From: an uncultured Pirellulaceae bacterium
GTDB lineage: Bacteria > Planctomycetota > Planctomycetia > Pirellulales > Pirellulaceae
Direction: 5' to 3'
DNA: 64,000 bases
Assembly: GCA_937967505.1 (NCBI GenBank)
Contig: CALCJM010000008.1
Location: 1-64,000, forward strand
The notes under the pieces are model-generated. The model did no database searches. It saw only the letters and a program-made list of their open reading frames with translations, and had not been told where the DNA came from. The position numbers and the translations under genes are program-made. Shown here piece by piece: positions 28,487 to 36,518 of the stretch (positions are counted from its first letter, which is position 1; every line of letters starts with the position of its first letter).

Positions 28487-29518
28487 TCAACCACGCTGCC
28501 GAATACTGATCGCGTCTACCCGCCCCAGCACAATGTGGTCGAGCACATCGATCCCCAAAAGTTCTCCGGACTGGGTCATTCGTTCGGTGACCAGAATATC
28601 CTCGCGACTGGGCGTGGGGTCGCCCGAGGGGTGGTTGTGAACCAGAATTACTGACGACGCACTATCTTTGATCGCCGCCCGGAAGACCTCGCGCGGATGA
28701 ACAAGGCTTGCATCCAATGTTCCAACGGTGATGCAATGCGACTGGATGACTTTATGTTTTGTATCCAGTGTCACGATATGAAATTCCTCGTGTGTCGTAT
28801 CAGCAGCCAAACGGGAGAAATGCCGTTGGCAAAATGCGATCGCATCGTCCGCTCCGCCGATCTTGACTGCCGGGCGTTCGCCGCTGGCGGCCACCACGCG
28901 GCGTCCCAGTTCAATGCCGGCCATTATCTGACAGTACGCGGTTTTCACCACCGCTGAACTGATCGATGTTAGCTCGGCGCGCCCGGCGTCGGGAAGTTTC
29001 TCCAGACGATGGGCAAACGCTCGCGCTACTTTTTCACCAGCCATGACCGCCGATTCGCCCGGTCGGCCCGACCGAACCAGAATCGCAATTAGCTCCGCAT
29101 TACGCAACTGGTCAACGCCATGGCTCAGCAAACGCTCGCGCGGCCGATCCTCCTTGGGAGAAGCTTTGATCCTAGTACCATACAGTTTGTCATCCAGCCA
29201 CCGCGACACGGAGAAATCACCCTTGCCCCCGTTCCAGTGACATACACCAGAGTTTCCATCACAGATTAACCAACCCTGTGCCTTTAGCTCGTTGACGATG
29301 CGGGTGATAAACGCCGGTTGTTCATCGCAGAAATTTTCTTTGACTTCGTCGGGATGTAAACGCTGGCGCGATACTAGGTATTCGATGATTGGCCGATAAC
29401 GCTCGTAACGCGACGGAGGTTTTGCCAGCGCCAAGCTCGTTGACTTCATGGCTTTCGACACGTTTGACGATTTCGACTCGTTTGACGATTTCGATGTGGA
29501 AATGTGAGGTGGTTTCAT
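28487..29518 (-). CDS. radC: RadC-like JAB/MPN-domain protein
   Basis: 343 residues from the ATG at 29518 (MKPPHISTS); a longer frame starting at 29632 runs into the divergent methyltransferase gene. The N-terminal ~100 residues hold a Ser/Lys-rich linker coded by short imperfect repeats and a winged-helix-like segment. The RadC UPF0758 N-domain (RERLLSHGVDQLRNAELIA) precedes the JAB domain, whose metal site is visible as EEF, then HNHPSGDPTPS and the downstream Asp. RadC proteins are widespread, but a DNA-repair role is not well established. The extra N-terminal domain is longer than in the ~220-residue E. coli type. Confidence 0.88.
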   Translation of the reverse strand: MKPPHISTSKSSNESKSSNVSKAMKSTSLALAKPPSRYERYRPIIEYLVSRQRLHPDEVKENFCDEQPAFITRIVNELKAQGWLICDGNSGVCHWNGGKGDFSVSRWLDDKLYGTRIKASPKEDRPRERLLSHGVDQLRNAELIAILVRSGRPGESAVMAGEKVARAFAHRLEKLPDAGRAELTSISSAVVKTAYCQIMAGIELGRRVVAASGERPAVKIGGADDAIAFCQRHFSRLAADTTHEEFHIVTLDTKHKVIQSHCITVGTLDASLVHPREVFRAAIKDSASSVILVHNHPSGDPTPSREDILVTERMTQSGELLGIDVLDHIVLGRVDAISIRQRG

Positions 29519-29563
29519 GGAGCAGATTGTCTCAATTCTCCAGCCCAATTCAACAAAAAAGTC

Positions 29564-29572
29564 TGTTAGAAT
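29564..29572 (+). promoter_or_regulatory. Extended -10-like promoter element for methyltransferase gene
   Basis: TGTTAGAAT ends 36 bases before the ATG at 29609 and is identical in sequence and nearly identical in spacing to the site at 27688. It follows an A-run. No clear -35 hexamer. Confidence 0.35.
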
Positions 29573-29608
29573 CCAAGCAAATTTAATTAACAGCACGAAT
29601 CTCGGAGT

Positions 29609-30232
29609 ATGAACATTGTGTCGCTCACGCAAATTAAAGTACCTGATTCGATTCGCCAGATCGAGAATTCATCCAGTGCGAGGCGATTGATCGATCTGGG
29701 TCATGACCGGATCACGGATTTTATGCTCTCCAGTGAAGAGACGATCGAAAATTTCGTGAACTGTGATTTCCACCTGGTAGACCAAGGAATCTCGTGGCTA
29801 CAGCAGAATCACCTGTTGACCGGAAACCGGTTCTGCGAACTGGGCAGCGGGTTTGGCGTGGTGACCTTGCTTGCCAACGATCACGGCATGGAAGCCATCG
29901 GGATCGAAATCGAGCCGGCGCTGGTCGAGCAGTCGGTTTTGCTGGCGGAGGAGTTGGATTCCGGGGTGGATTTCTACTGCGGCAGTTTCCTGCCGCGCGA
30001 CATGGAACAACTGGAAGAGTTGGCCTCCGAGGTGGAGCATGTCGATACCCATCAGGGTGATATCTATCGGCAGATCGGGTTGGCGATAGACGATTTTGAT
30101 TTGCTGTTCGCGTTTCCCTGGCCGGGTGAATACGGATTCTTCGAGTCCATTTTTGATGCGTGCGGAGCATCAGGAGCGTTGCTGATGACCTACCGTGGGC
30201 GAGACGGTGTCGATGTGGTTCGAAAATCGTGA
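29609..30232 (+). CDS. Class I SAM-dependent methyltransferase-like protein
   Basis: 207 residues. The glycine-rich SAM motif I is CELGSGFGVVTLLA (about residues 71-84), followed by the acidic end of strand 2 in GIEIEPALVE. A later FAFPWPGEYGFF stretch occupies the motif IV/post-IV position. A GGAG lies very close to the ATG (about two bases), so translation initiation may be weak or the true start slightly further in. Substrate unknown; it has no recognisable operon partner and is divergent from the RadC-like gene. Confidence 0.75.
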   Translation: MNIVSLTQIKVPDSIRQIENSSSARRLIDLGHDRITDFMLSSEETIENFVNCDFHLVDQGISWLQQNHLLTGNRFCELGSGFGVVTLLANDHGMEAIGIEIEPALVEQSVLLAEELDSGVDFYCGSFLPRDMEQLEELASEVEHVDTHQGDIYRQIGLAIDDFDLLFAFPWPGEYGFFESIFDACGASGALLMTYRGRDGVDVVRKS

Positions 30233-30537
30233 GTGTCGCGTGTCCCTGAAGGGCCGATGATGGGTCAGGATTCCGCTGACGCGAAAACGCGAACGCCCCA
30301 CTCTGCGAGCCGATAAGGGTGGCGTCAAGCCAATCCAACGCGGAGCGTTATTGCGCCAACGCGCCACCAAACCTGACAGCGCCCGGGGGGGGCGGGCTGC
30401 GGCCAATCACGAGCAATCGCATTTAATCGCACGCAATCCAATGGACGGATCGGACGAAATTTGCCAAAATACGGCGTTGCTGGATCGCCTCCCGATTTTT
30501 CGCACCGCCACAGTCAATGTGATACGAGAATAATGTC
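30233..30537. other. Intergenic region upstream of YebC-like gene
   Basis: About 305 bases with no gene I can support. It has a G-run (near 30384-30391) and repeated AATCGCA-like words near 30408-30440; no clear promoter or hairpin. Confidence 0.5.
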
Positions 30538-31260
30538 ATGGGTAGAAGTTTTGAAAACCGAAAGCACGCCATCCTCAAGACGGCAGGCCAGAAGTCCAAA
30601 GTCTATTCCAAGTACGGCAAGCAGCTGTACGTGGTGGCCAAGAACGGCGTCCCTGACCCCGAGGCCAACCCGGCGCTGAAAAGCCTGATTGAGAAAGCCA
30701 AACGCGATCAGGTGCCGTCTCATGTGATCGACAAAGCGATCGACAAAGCCAAAGGGGCCGGCGGCGAAGATTTTTCTATGTCCCGGTACGAGGGATTTGG
30801 CCCGGGTGGCTGTTCGGTGATCGTTGATTGCCTGACGGACAATGCCAACCGTACCATTACCGATGTGAGGAACTGCTTCACCAAAACAGGATCCAAACTT
30901 GGTCCGCAAAATTCTGTTGCCCATCTGTTTGACCAACTGGCCGTCCTGTCCTTCAAGGGCGACAATGAAGACGAAGTGCTCGAAGCGATGCTGACGGCTG
31001 AAGTCGATGTAGACGATGTCGAATGCAAGAACGGGCAGTTAACCGTGTTTGCAGCGACCAATGACTTCTACAAGGCAAAACAGGCGTTGCTGGAAGCTTT
31101 CCCGGACATCGAACTCGAGGTGCAGGAAATCACCTTCCTTCCTCAGGCAGATGCCAATTTGACCGAAGAGGATGTGCCGATATTTGAGAAATTTATCAAT
31201 ATGCTGAACGACTGCGAGGATGTCCAAGATATCTACCACAACGCAGTGCTGCCATCGTAG
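30538..31260 (+). CDS. YebC/PmpR-family (TACO1-like) regulatory protein
   Basis: 240 residues, the usual family length. It begins MGRSFENRKHAILKTA with the N-terminal basic helical region, followed by NPALKSLIEKAK, VIDKAIDKAKG and the YEGFGPGGCSVIVDCLTDN core, all typical of YebC. Members act in the cytoplasm as DNA-binding regulators or, as shown for some YebC/TACO1 proteins, assist translation of proline-rich stretches; which applies here cannot be read from sequence. In many bacteria yebC sits beside ruvC; no such neighbours here. The gene is single, with the palindromic repeat copy B downstream. Confidence 0.93.
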   Translation: MGRSFENRKHAILKTAGQKSKVYSKYGKQLYVVAKNGVPDPEANPALKSLIEKAKRDQVPSHVIDKAIDKAKGAGGEDFSMSRYEGFGPGGCSVIVDCLTDNANRTITDVRNCFTKTGSKLGPQNSVAHLFDQLAVLSFKGDNEDEVLEAMLTAEVDVDDVECKNGQLTVFAATNDFYKAKQALLEAFPDIELEVQEITFLPQADANLTEEDVPIFEKFINMLNDCEDVQDIYHNAVLPS

Positions 31261-31338
31261 TTGAAAAGCTGGGGGTGCCCCGACGGCCCCGGGCATCCGT
31301 TGTACGAAGAAGCAGGTCGCACGAGGAAGTTCACCCTA

Positions 31339-31430
31339 GGCGATTGGCAGTTGGAAGCTTACCGTTGGCGATGCTGCCAGCTTCGCTCCGACGCTGGCAG
31401 CGTCGCCAACGGATAGTAATTTCTGACAGC
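31339..31430. repeat. Dispersed palindromic repeat, copy B
   Basis: The core at 31362-31412 folds into a 20-bp stem (one T-G wobble) with an 11-base loop: outer arms CCGTTGGCGA and TCGCCAACGG, inner arms GCTGCCAGC and GCTGGCAGC. The left flank GGCGATTGGCAGTT is shared with copy C. It lies between convergent genes and may also serve as a transcription barrier. Confidence 0.85.
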
Positions 31431-31457
31431 GCAGCGAATTTCTGACGGCACGGCAAA

Positions 31458-32240
31458 TTACTCTGTCATATCAATCACCCGATCGATCCCGGGTTCCAGA
31501 CGTAACTGGCGAATGAACCGGTTGCGCTCTGCGGACGTTTGCACTACTCCGGTCACCGTGGCAACGCGGTCGTTGACTGACACGGTCAACCTCAATCCGT
31601 CGCCTGCGACGACAGGCTGACGACGAATCCGGTTATTGAACCGAACAGCGATTTGGCCACTACTGTAATCTGGCGCGGCAAACCTTGGCGTTAGCTTGGT
31701 ACGCACGCCCTTACGCATGACCTCAAACCCCTTCTGCTGACCAAAGCTTCCGAAACCGGATTGTTGGTTGCCGCCAAAATTGCCACCACCTCCTCCTCCG
31801 CCGCCGCCACCACCGCCATTGCTATTACCATTCACACCACCTCCGAACGAAGCCCCATCTGCCAGCGGAGGTCCGGAGGACTCACCAGGAGGGCCCACGA
31901 ATCCCTGATCCTGAATCGCCTGGCCGGTGGCTCCAACAAATCCTTGGTTCCTGAGATCCGTCAAATCGACGCCGCTTAACAGGTCCGCATCCTCAGCAGT
32001 CAAGGTATCCAACGAATTCCCGCCGTCGCCGGATCCTCCCCCACCGCCATCGTCCGAGCCAAGCGGTTGCGACCCCTGCCCGGGATCTTGCCCCAGTCCA
32101 AAGTCGGAATCCTGCCCGCCGCCGCCAATTTGCCCTCCTCCAACACCGGGAATGTTTTGGGCCAACACGTCCTGAGAGGTGATCCAACACGTGAACACCA
32201 GCAGCAATACACAAGCAATCGTTCGACAAACGGTAATCAT
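31458..32240 (-). CDS. Secreted glycine-rich protein with C-terminal BON-like domain
   Basis: 260 residues from the ATG at 32240 (MITVCRTIACVLLLVF); a TTG at 32291 extends the frame without benefit. A signal peptide ends near DVLAQ. The middle is low-complexity: Gly/Gln/Asp-rich, with a run of about a dozen glycines near residues 145-160. The last ~75 residues resemble a BON domain (LRLTVSVNDRVATVTGVVQT...AERNRFIRQLRLEPGIDRV), a small envelope-associated fold. Function is unknown; a role in periplasmic or outer-surface binding is inferred. Confidence 0.72.
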   Translation of the reverse strand: MITVCRTIACVLLLVFTCWITSQDVLAQNIPGVGGGQIGGGGQDSDFGLGQDPGQGSQPLGSDDGGGGGSGDGGNSLDTLTAEDADLLSGVDLTDLRNQGFVGATGQAIQDQGFVGPPGESSGPPLADGASFGGGVNGNSNGGGGGGGGGGGGNFGGNQQSGFGSFGQQKGFEVMRKGVRTKLTPRFAAPDYSSGQIAVRFNNRIRRQPVVAGDGLRLTVSVNDRVATVTGVVQTSAERNRFIRQLRLEPGIDRVIDMTE

Positions 32241-32330
32241 CAGAATTGAACTCTGTTTATCCGGGTGATAAAAAATGCGCAAGAACAACATTCCGGCTCA
32301 CGGTTGATATCGGTTCGCAGGACAACTTAA

Positions 32331-32344
32331 AGGTGAAATCACCT
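32331..32344. promoter_or_regulatory. Perfect dyad in divergent promoter region
   Basis: AGGTGA and TCACCT separated by AA form a 14-bp perfect palindrome between two divergent starts (32240 minus, 32498 plus). Location and symmetry suit an operator; no cognate regulator is visible nearby. Confidence 0.35.
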
Positions 32345-32497
32345 ATATTTAACGATTCTGACTCCGCAGGAATGCCGTGATCGGAAAATTTTACCGCCGT
32401 TTAACCAATTTGGTCCAACGTAAGGAAACCATCGGCCTCGGCGACGGGTTAGAACTATTGATTCACGATTCGATCTCCAATAAGAAATGACAGCGTT

Positions 32498-34393
32498 ATG
32501 ACGCCCCCGCCATCCCTCTGCAACACGTTTCCACTGAGACAGCGCGTGAGTTTTTTACCAACCTTGTCGTTGGTATTTCTCACGGTATTTGTGCTGCTAT
32601 CCGGCTCAATGTTTGCCCAACAGCTTCCCGAGCGTCCTCCAACGGAGCAGCTGCTTCCAGAAACGACGATCGCATACGCCAAGGTCACCAGCTTTAGTGA
32701 TCTTTTTGAAAAATTCAAAACCAGTCTGGGGGCGAAGATGCTGGAGGATGAAAGTATCGCCCCGCTGGCAAATCAGTTGTACGAATACGCGACAGACCAA
32801 TATTCACGGGTACAGGACGATGTCGGCATGTCACTGGACGAGTTACGTTCATTGCCGTCAGGTGAAATGACCGTTGCGTTGGTGGCCCCGCGTCGTAAGG
32901 ACATGGCGGTCGTCGTGCTGATGGAATTGGATGATGAAAACGAGGCCGTTGACAAGGCGTTAGGTCGGGTGCGCGAGATTGTCCAATCGGAGGACAAAAT
33001 CAAAGACGAACCGACCAAATTCGAAATTAAAATGGAGAAAGCGCTCGTCAATGGGACGCCGGTTTTCTTCTTTCGCCATGCGGGGGTGATGATTGGATCA
33101 ACATCCAAAAATGTTTTGGAAGGGATGCTTCTACGTTGGAGCGGCGGCGAACATGAAAAGGTCAGACCGCTATCCCAAAACCGGAAATTCATCACGATCA
33201 GTAATCGCTGTTCGACATCCGATGAGTTCCCTCCTGACATGAAGATTTACATCGACCCCATTGCCATCTTCAAAGCCTCCGCAAAAGGCAACACCGGGTT
33301 GCAGGTCGCTGTCGCGGTGCTGCCAGTGTTTGGATTGGATGGCCTGCTGGCCATTGGCGGCAATCTCTACTCACAGACCGATGGGTACGAATCGATTATG
33401 CATGGCCACATGATGCTGGCCTCGCCACGAGAGGGAATCTTTGACGCAATCGCACTCAAACCCGGCCAGTACCAACCGCAGCCTTGGGTGCCGGTGAATG
33501 TGGGGTCGTATATGACCACCAGTTGGGACATTCAACAAATGTACGTCGGCATCAAGGAGATCAGCAACACACTGTTCGAGGGCTCATTTGATGAATTTGA
33601 AGAAGGGTTGCGGGACGCACCAGGAATTGAGTTTAAAAAGGATCTGATTGACCAGTTCACCGGACGGACAAGCATGATTCGACCGATTCTTGAGGGCGAT
33701 CATTTCAATTCGATTGGCAATGTGCTGGCTGTTGAACTGAAAGATCCACAAGCGTTCGATGAATTTGTCGAACGCCAATTGACGCGCGAGGACGCGGCAG
33801 ACCTGTGGTCACCCGTAGAACACGAGGGAATCCGCTATTGGACGATGGGTGACGTTTGGGAGCGGCAAGACGAACAGCGCAGGAAGCGGCGCAAAAAAAA
33901 CGGACAACCGATTTCCAACAAACGCCGTAGACAAATACGGGACACCATGCGTCCGCCAACACCGTCCTGTGTCGTGCTGGGAGATGATCTTATTTTAGGT
34001 GACTGCGAAGAGTTTGTGCGGATGGCGATCGAGACTTCCAATGGCGACCGCGATGCGTTGGTGGACGATGCTGATTTCCAACGGCAGACCAAATTGATGA
34101 CCAAGCTGTTGAAGTCCGAAGTGCCCGCAGCAATGCTGTTTTCGGATTCGGCACGGGAACTGGATGTAATGCGACGCGCGATTGGATCGGACCAAACCAT
34201 GGAATCGATAGCCAAACAGGCAGAAGAGAACCCGGAGTACTTTCAGGGGCTCAAGGACTTGCTGGAGGATAACGAACTTCCGGATTACGACCTGATACGA
34301 AAGTACATCCCTACGACCGGCGGATTTGTCACCAGCGACGATTCCGGCTATCACTTCCTTATTTTCCAGGAATCTGTAGTGCGGGAAAAGTGA
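32498..34393 (+). CDS. Planctomycete-type secreted protein of unknown function
   Basis: 631 residues. A hydrophobic segment at about 22-41 (LVFLTVFVLLSGSMFA) ending at AQQ looks like a signal peptide. The body has the layout of large planctomycete exported proteins sometimes assigned to DUF3352: it opens with LLPETTIAYAKVTSFSDL and contains GVMIGSTSKNVLEGML, while the region of about 440-490 is basic and has KRRRQIRD. No catalytic motif is recognised. The DUF3352 link is a memory-based resemblance, not checked. The gene ends just before a strong bidirectional terminator. Confidence 0.65.
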   Translation: MTPPPSLCNTFPLRQRVSFLPTLSLVFLTVFVLLSGSMFAQQLPERPPTEQLLPETTIAYAKVTSFSDLFEKFKTSLGAKMLEDESIAPLANQLYEYATDQYSRVQDDVGMSLDELRSLPSGEMTVALVAPRRKDMAVVVLMELDDENEAVDKALGRVREIVQSEDKIKDEPTKFEIKMEKALVNGTPVFFFRHAGVMIGSTSKNVLEGMLLRWSGGEHEKVRPLSQNRKFITISNRCSTSDEFPPDMKIYIDPIAIFKASAKGNTGLQVAVAVLPVFGLDGLLAIGGNLYSQTDGYESIMHGHMMLASPREGIFDAIALKPGQYQPQPWVPVNVGSYMTTSWDIQQMYVGIKEISNTLFEGSFDEFEEGLRDAPGIEFKKDLIDQFTGRTSMIRPILEGDHFNSIGNVLAVELKDPQAFDEFVERQLTREDAADLWSPVEHEGIRYWTMGDVWERQDEQRRKRRKKNGQPISNKRRRQIRDTMRPPTPSCVVLGDDLILGDCEEFVRMAIETSNGDRDALVDDADFQRQTKLMTKLLKSEVPAAMLFSDSARELDVMRRAIGSDQTMESIAKQAEENPEYFQGLKDLLEDNELPDYDLIRKYIPTTGGFVTSDDSGYHFLIFQESVVREK

Positions 34394-34419
34394 ATCACAT
34401 CGGATTGACGATAAAACAA

Positions 34420-34459
34420 AAAAAAGGCGGCAGTCCAATATTGAACCGCCGCCTTTTTT
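34420..34459. terminator. Bidirectional intrinsic terminator between convergent genes
   Basis: A perfect 12-bp stem including GGCGGC/GCCGCC is flanked by an A-run on the left (34420-34425) and a T-run on the right (34454-34459); the 16-base loop itself contains a short palindrome. It serves 32498-34393 on the plus strand and 34489-35163 on the minus strand. Confidence 0.9.
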
Positions 34460-34488
34460 ATTTTTTTAAAACGGTCACTTAAAAACGC

Positions 34489-35163
34489 TTACTTGCTTCC
34501 GCTACCGGCAGCAGCAGGTTTTTCTTCTGACTTTTTCTTCTTTGCTGCTGCGGCGGCCGCCTCTGCCTTGGCCTTCAGTTCGCCCAGCTGTTTTTCCTGG
34601 TCGGCGAGCCCTTTGGTGAGGTCTTCCAGGTCCTGCTGGGCGTTTTTAATACGTTGCTTCATGGTTGCAACGCGCGATTCGATCTGTTGGATGGCAGAAT
34701 CATAAATCCCCGGCTCAGGCACGATGCTTGCCTGCATGATTTCGTTCAGAGTCATTAGGGAAACGCTCAGATCCTGCTCTTCCCCATCGCGGCTGCGCGT
34801 CAGTGTCAGCGCATCCCCAGAAGCCATGCTGGCCAGTTTGGCATTCAGATCGGCCACCGTGCCGGCTGCTTTGCCGTTGACTTTTGTGATCATGTCGCCC
34901 GATTGCAATCCGGCCTTTTGAGCAGGACCGTTGGTGTACACCGACCGCACGCCGGGGCTGGATCCGGTGTCGTACAAATCTGCACCAATCCCGGGCTTGG
35001 CCAGTTGTTCTTCAGTAGGCTGGGGCGCTATGACTTCAACCTGTTGGACCACACCGCCCTGAAAGTTTCCGCTTTGAATAAACGTTTGGGCCTGAGCCAC
35101 TGTGGCGATTGCAGAAAATGCGACCGCAAGATTGAAGGGGATGACGAATTTGGAGAGGTTCAT
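34489..35163 (-). CDS. Secreted PDZ-domain protein with coiled-coil tail
   Basis: 224 residues. The signal peptide ends near VAQAQ. A PDZ domain covers about residues 58-135 (GADLYDTGSSPGVRSVYTNG, then AQKAGLQSGDMITKVNG, the ligand-binding loop pattern of HtrA-like PDZ). Residues of about 155-205 form a coiled coil and the tail is Ala/Lys-rich. There is no protease domain, so it is not an HtrA enzyme; a scaffolding or substrate-binding role in the envelope is inferred. AAGGAT stands at a suitable distance before the ATG. Confidence 0.82.
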   Translation of the reverse strand: MNLSKFVIPFNLAVAFSAIATVAQAQTFIQSGNFQGGVVQQVEVIAPQPTEEQLAKPGIGADLYDTGSSPGVRSVYTNGPAQKAGLQSGDMITKVNGKAAGTVADLNAKLASMASGDALTLTRSRDGEEQDLSVSLMTLNEIMQASIVPEPGIYDSAIQQIESRVATMKQRIKNAQQDLEDLTKGLADQEKQLGELKAKAEAAAAAAKKKKSEEKPAAAGSGSK

Positions 35164-35467
35164 TTTTTAATATCCTTGGGACTGGGTGTTTACTGAAGGA
35201 CACGGTGGATCGTTGTGGCCTCCACAAAACTTGTTTGTATCATCAAGCATAACCTTTTTCCGTCGTTCGATCACGCAGGCTAAAGTGGTTTTTCTCCAGA
35301 ACCGCACAGCATCGCACACGCACAAACCGTTGCTCAACCGCCACCTTAGGCGCGGGAGGCACTGATTTTACGCTGCCGACGGCTGCTGTAACGACGGCCG
35401 TGACGGGCGCTACGAGATGGACAGACACCAGCGCGACCGGTGATTCTGACCGGTTGTCGCGACCGAT
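35164..35467. other. Intergenic region between PDZ protein and SDR genes
   Basis: About 304 bases. A 61-codon Ala/Val-rich minus-strand frame (35243-35428) lies here without a ribosome-binding site or recognisable motif, and I do not call it. Nothing else convincing is seen. Confidence 0.5.
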
Positions 35468-36256
35468 TCAGCGCGGCATCGCCCGCACGGCTCCGGTGGA
35501 AATCCCACCGTCAATCAGCAACGTTTGTCCCGTCATATAGGCACTGGCATCCGAAGAAAGAAACACCACCGCACCGTGAAGATCCCCCGGAGAGCCGGGC
35601 CGCTTCAGCGGGATTCGATCCGACAAATAATCGACCCATCCTTCATCTTCGTACATGACCGCATTTTGTTTGGTCTTGAACCAGCCCGGGGCCAGGCAAT
35701 TCACCGTCACCCCATGCGGCCCCCAGTCATCGGCAAGACTCATGGTCAATTGCTTCACTCCGCCTCGACTTCCGCAGTACGGCCCGAGGCCGGCATAACC
35801 ATTGACGCATGTGACCGAACCAATATTGATGATCCGCCCGTATTTGCGTTGGACCATCCGGGCCGCGTGCTCCTGCGCCACAAAAAAGACCCCTCGCAGG
35901 TTGGTTTCCAAAACCAGGTTCCAATCATCCCAGGTGATGTCAAGCGCCGGTTTTCTAACGTTGCAGCCTGCATTGTTGACCAAAATGTCGATCGCTCCAG
36001 CCTGTTCCCACGCTTGGGCAACGGCAGATTTGATACTGTCGTGATCGCGCACCTCCAAAGCCACCGGGAACGCCTTGCGGCCAAGGCTTTCCACCATGGC
36101 TGCGGTTTCGGCTAGGTCGTGCGCGTTACGTGCAGTCATCACAATGTCGGCACCGGCGGTTGCCAGCGCAATCGAAAATTGCTGGCCCAATCCGCGACTG
36201 GCGCCACTGACGAACGCTGTTTTTCCGGATAGATCAAAGAGGCTCTTGTCAGACAC
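35468..36256 (-). CDS. Short-chain dehydrogenase/reductase with Tyr-x3-Arg in place of Tyr-x3-Lys
   Basis: 262 residues from the GTG at 36256, which has AAGGA nine bases upstream; an in-frame ATG at 36328 would add 24 residues. NAD(P) binding is shown by SGASRGLG and NNAG. The catalytic Ser is S147 (in GSVTCVNG) and Tyr is Y160, but the position of the essential lysine is R164 (YCGSRGG). The rest (GPHGVTVNCLAPGWFKT, SSDASAYMTGQTLLIDGG) is typical of classical SDRs such as gluconate 5-dehydrogenase and FabG-like enzymes. The substrate is unknown. The Arg may leave weak activity or mark a specialised subfamily. Confidence 0.87.
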   Translation of the reverse strand: MSDKSLFDLSGKTAFVSGASRGLGQQFSIALATAGADIVMTARNAHDLAETAAMVESLGRKAFPVALEVRDHDSIKSAVAQAWEQAGAIDILVNNAGCNVRKPALDITWDDWNLVLETNLRGVFFVAQEHAARMVQRKYGRIINIGSVTCVNGYAGLGPYCGSRGGVKQLTMSLADDWGPHGVTVNCLAPGWFKTKQNAVMYEDEGWVDYLSDRIPLKRPGSPGDLHGAVVFLSSDASAYMTGQTLLIDGGISTGAVRAMPR

Positions 36257-36367
36257 TGGAAATGTTCCTTGGTGGTGGGGTGATGAATTACTATCTTTGA
36301 CGGTCCGCAACTTTACGTCGCGCACCATAACTTTTCTGATTTGTGAAATCGTTCATTTACGAGATCA

Positions 36368-36447
36368 CTCAACGCCGCGTTCGCTCAACGCCGCGTTCGC
36401 TCAACGCCACGTTCGCTCAACGCTGAGAACGCTCAACGCCGAGAATG
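36368..36447. repeat. Five tandem 16-bp repeats
   Basis: Units begin CTCAACGC and repeat at 36368, 36384, 36400, 36416 and 36432; the first two units are identical (CTCAACGCCGCGTTCG) and the others differ at one to four positions. They lie between the SDR start and the queG stop. They could be a replication-slippage tract or a binding array. Confidence 0.85.
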
Positions 36448-36518
36448 CTCCGTGGCGGGTCCAAATTTTGCGGCACAACAAACGACGCGTGCCAACCATT
36501 TTGGCCAGATCGTTGAGC

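Noticed and set aside
35243-35428. A 61-codon Ala/Val-rich minus-strand frame downstream of the SDR
   Set aside because: No ribosome-binding site, no motif, and atypical composition; could not be supported as a gene.
35525-36115. A 196-codon plus-strand frame opposite the SDR gene
   Set aside because: Antisense shadow of the well-supported SDR; no motifs and no ribosome-binding site.
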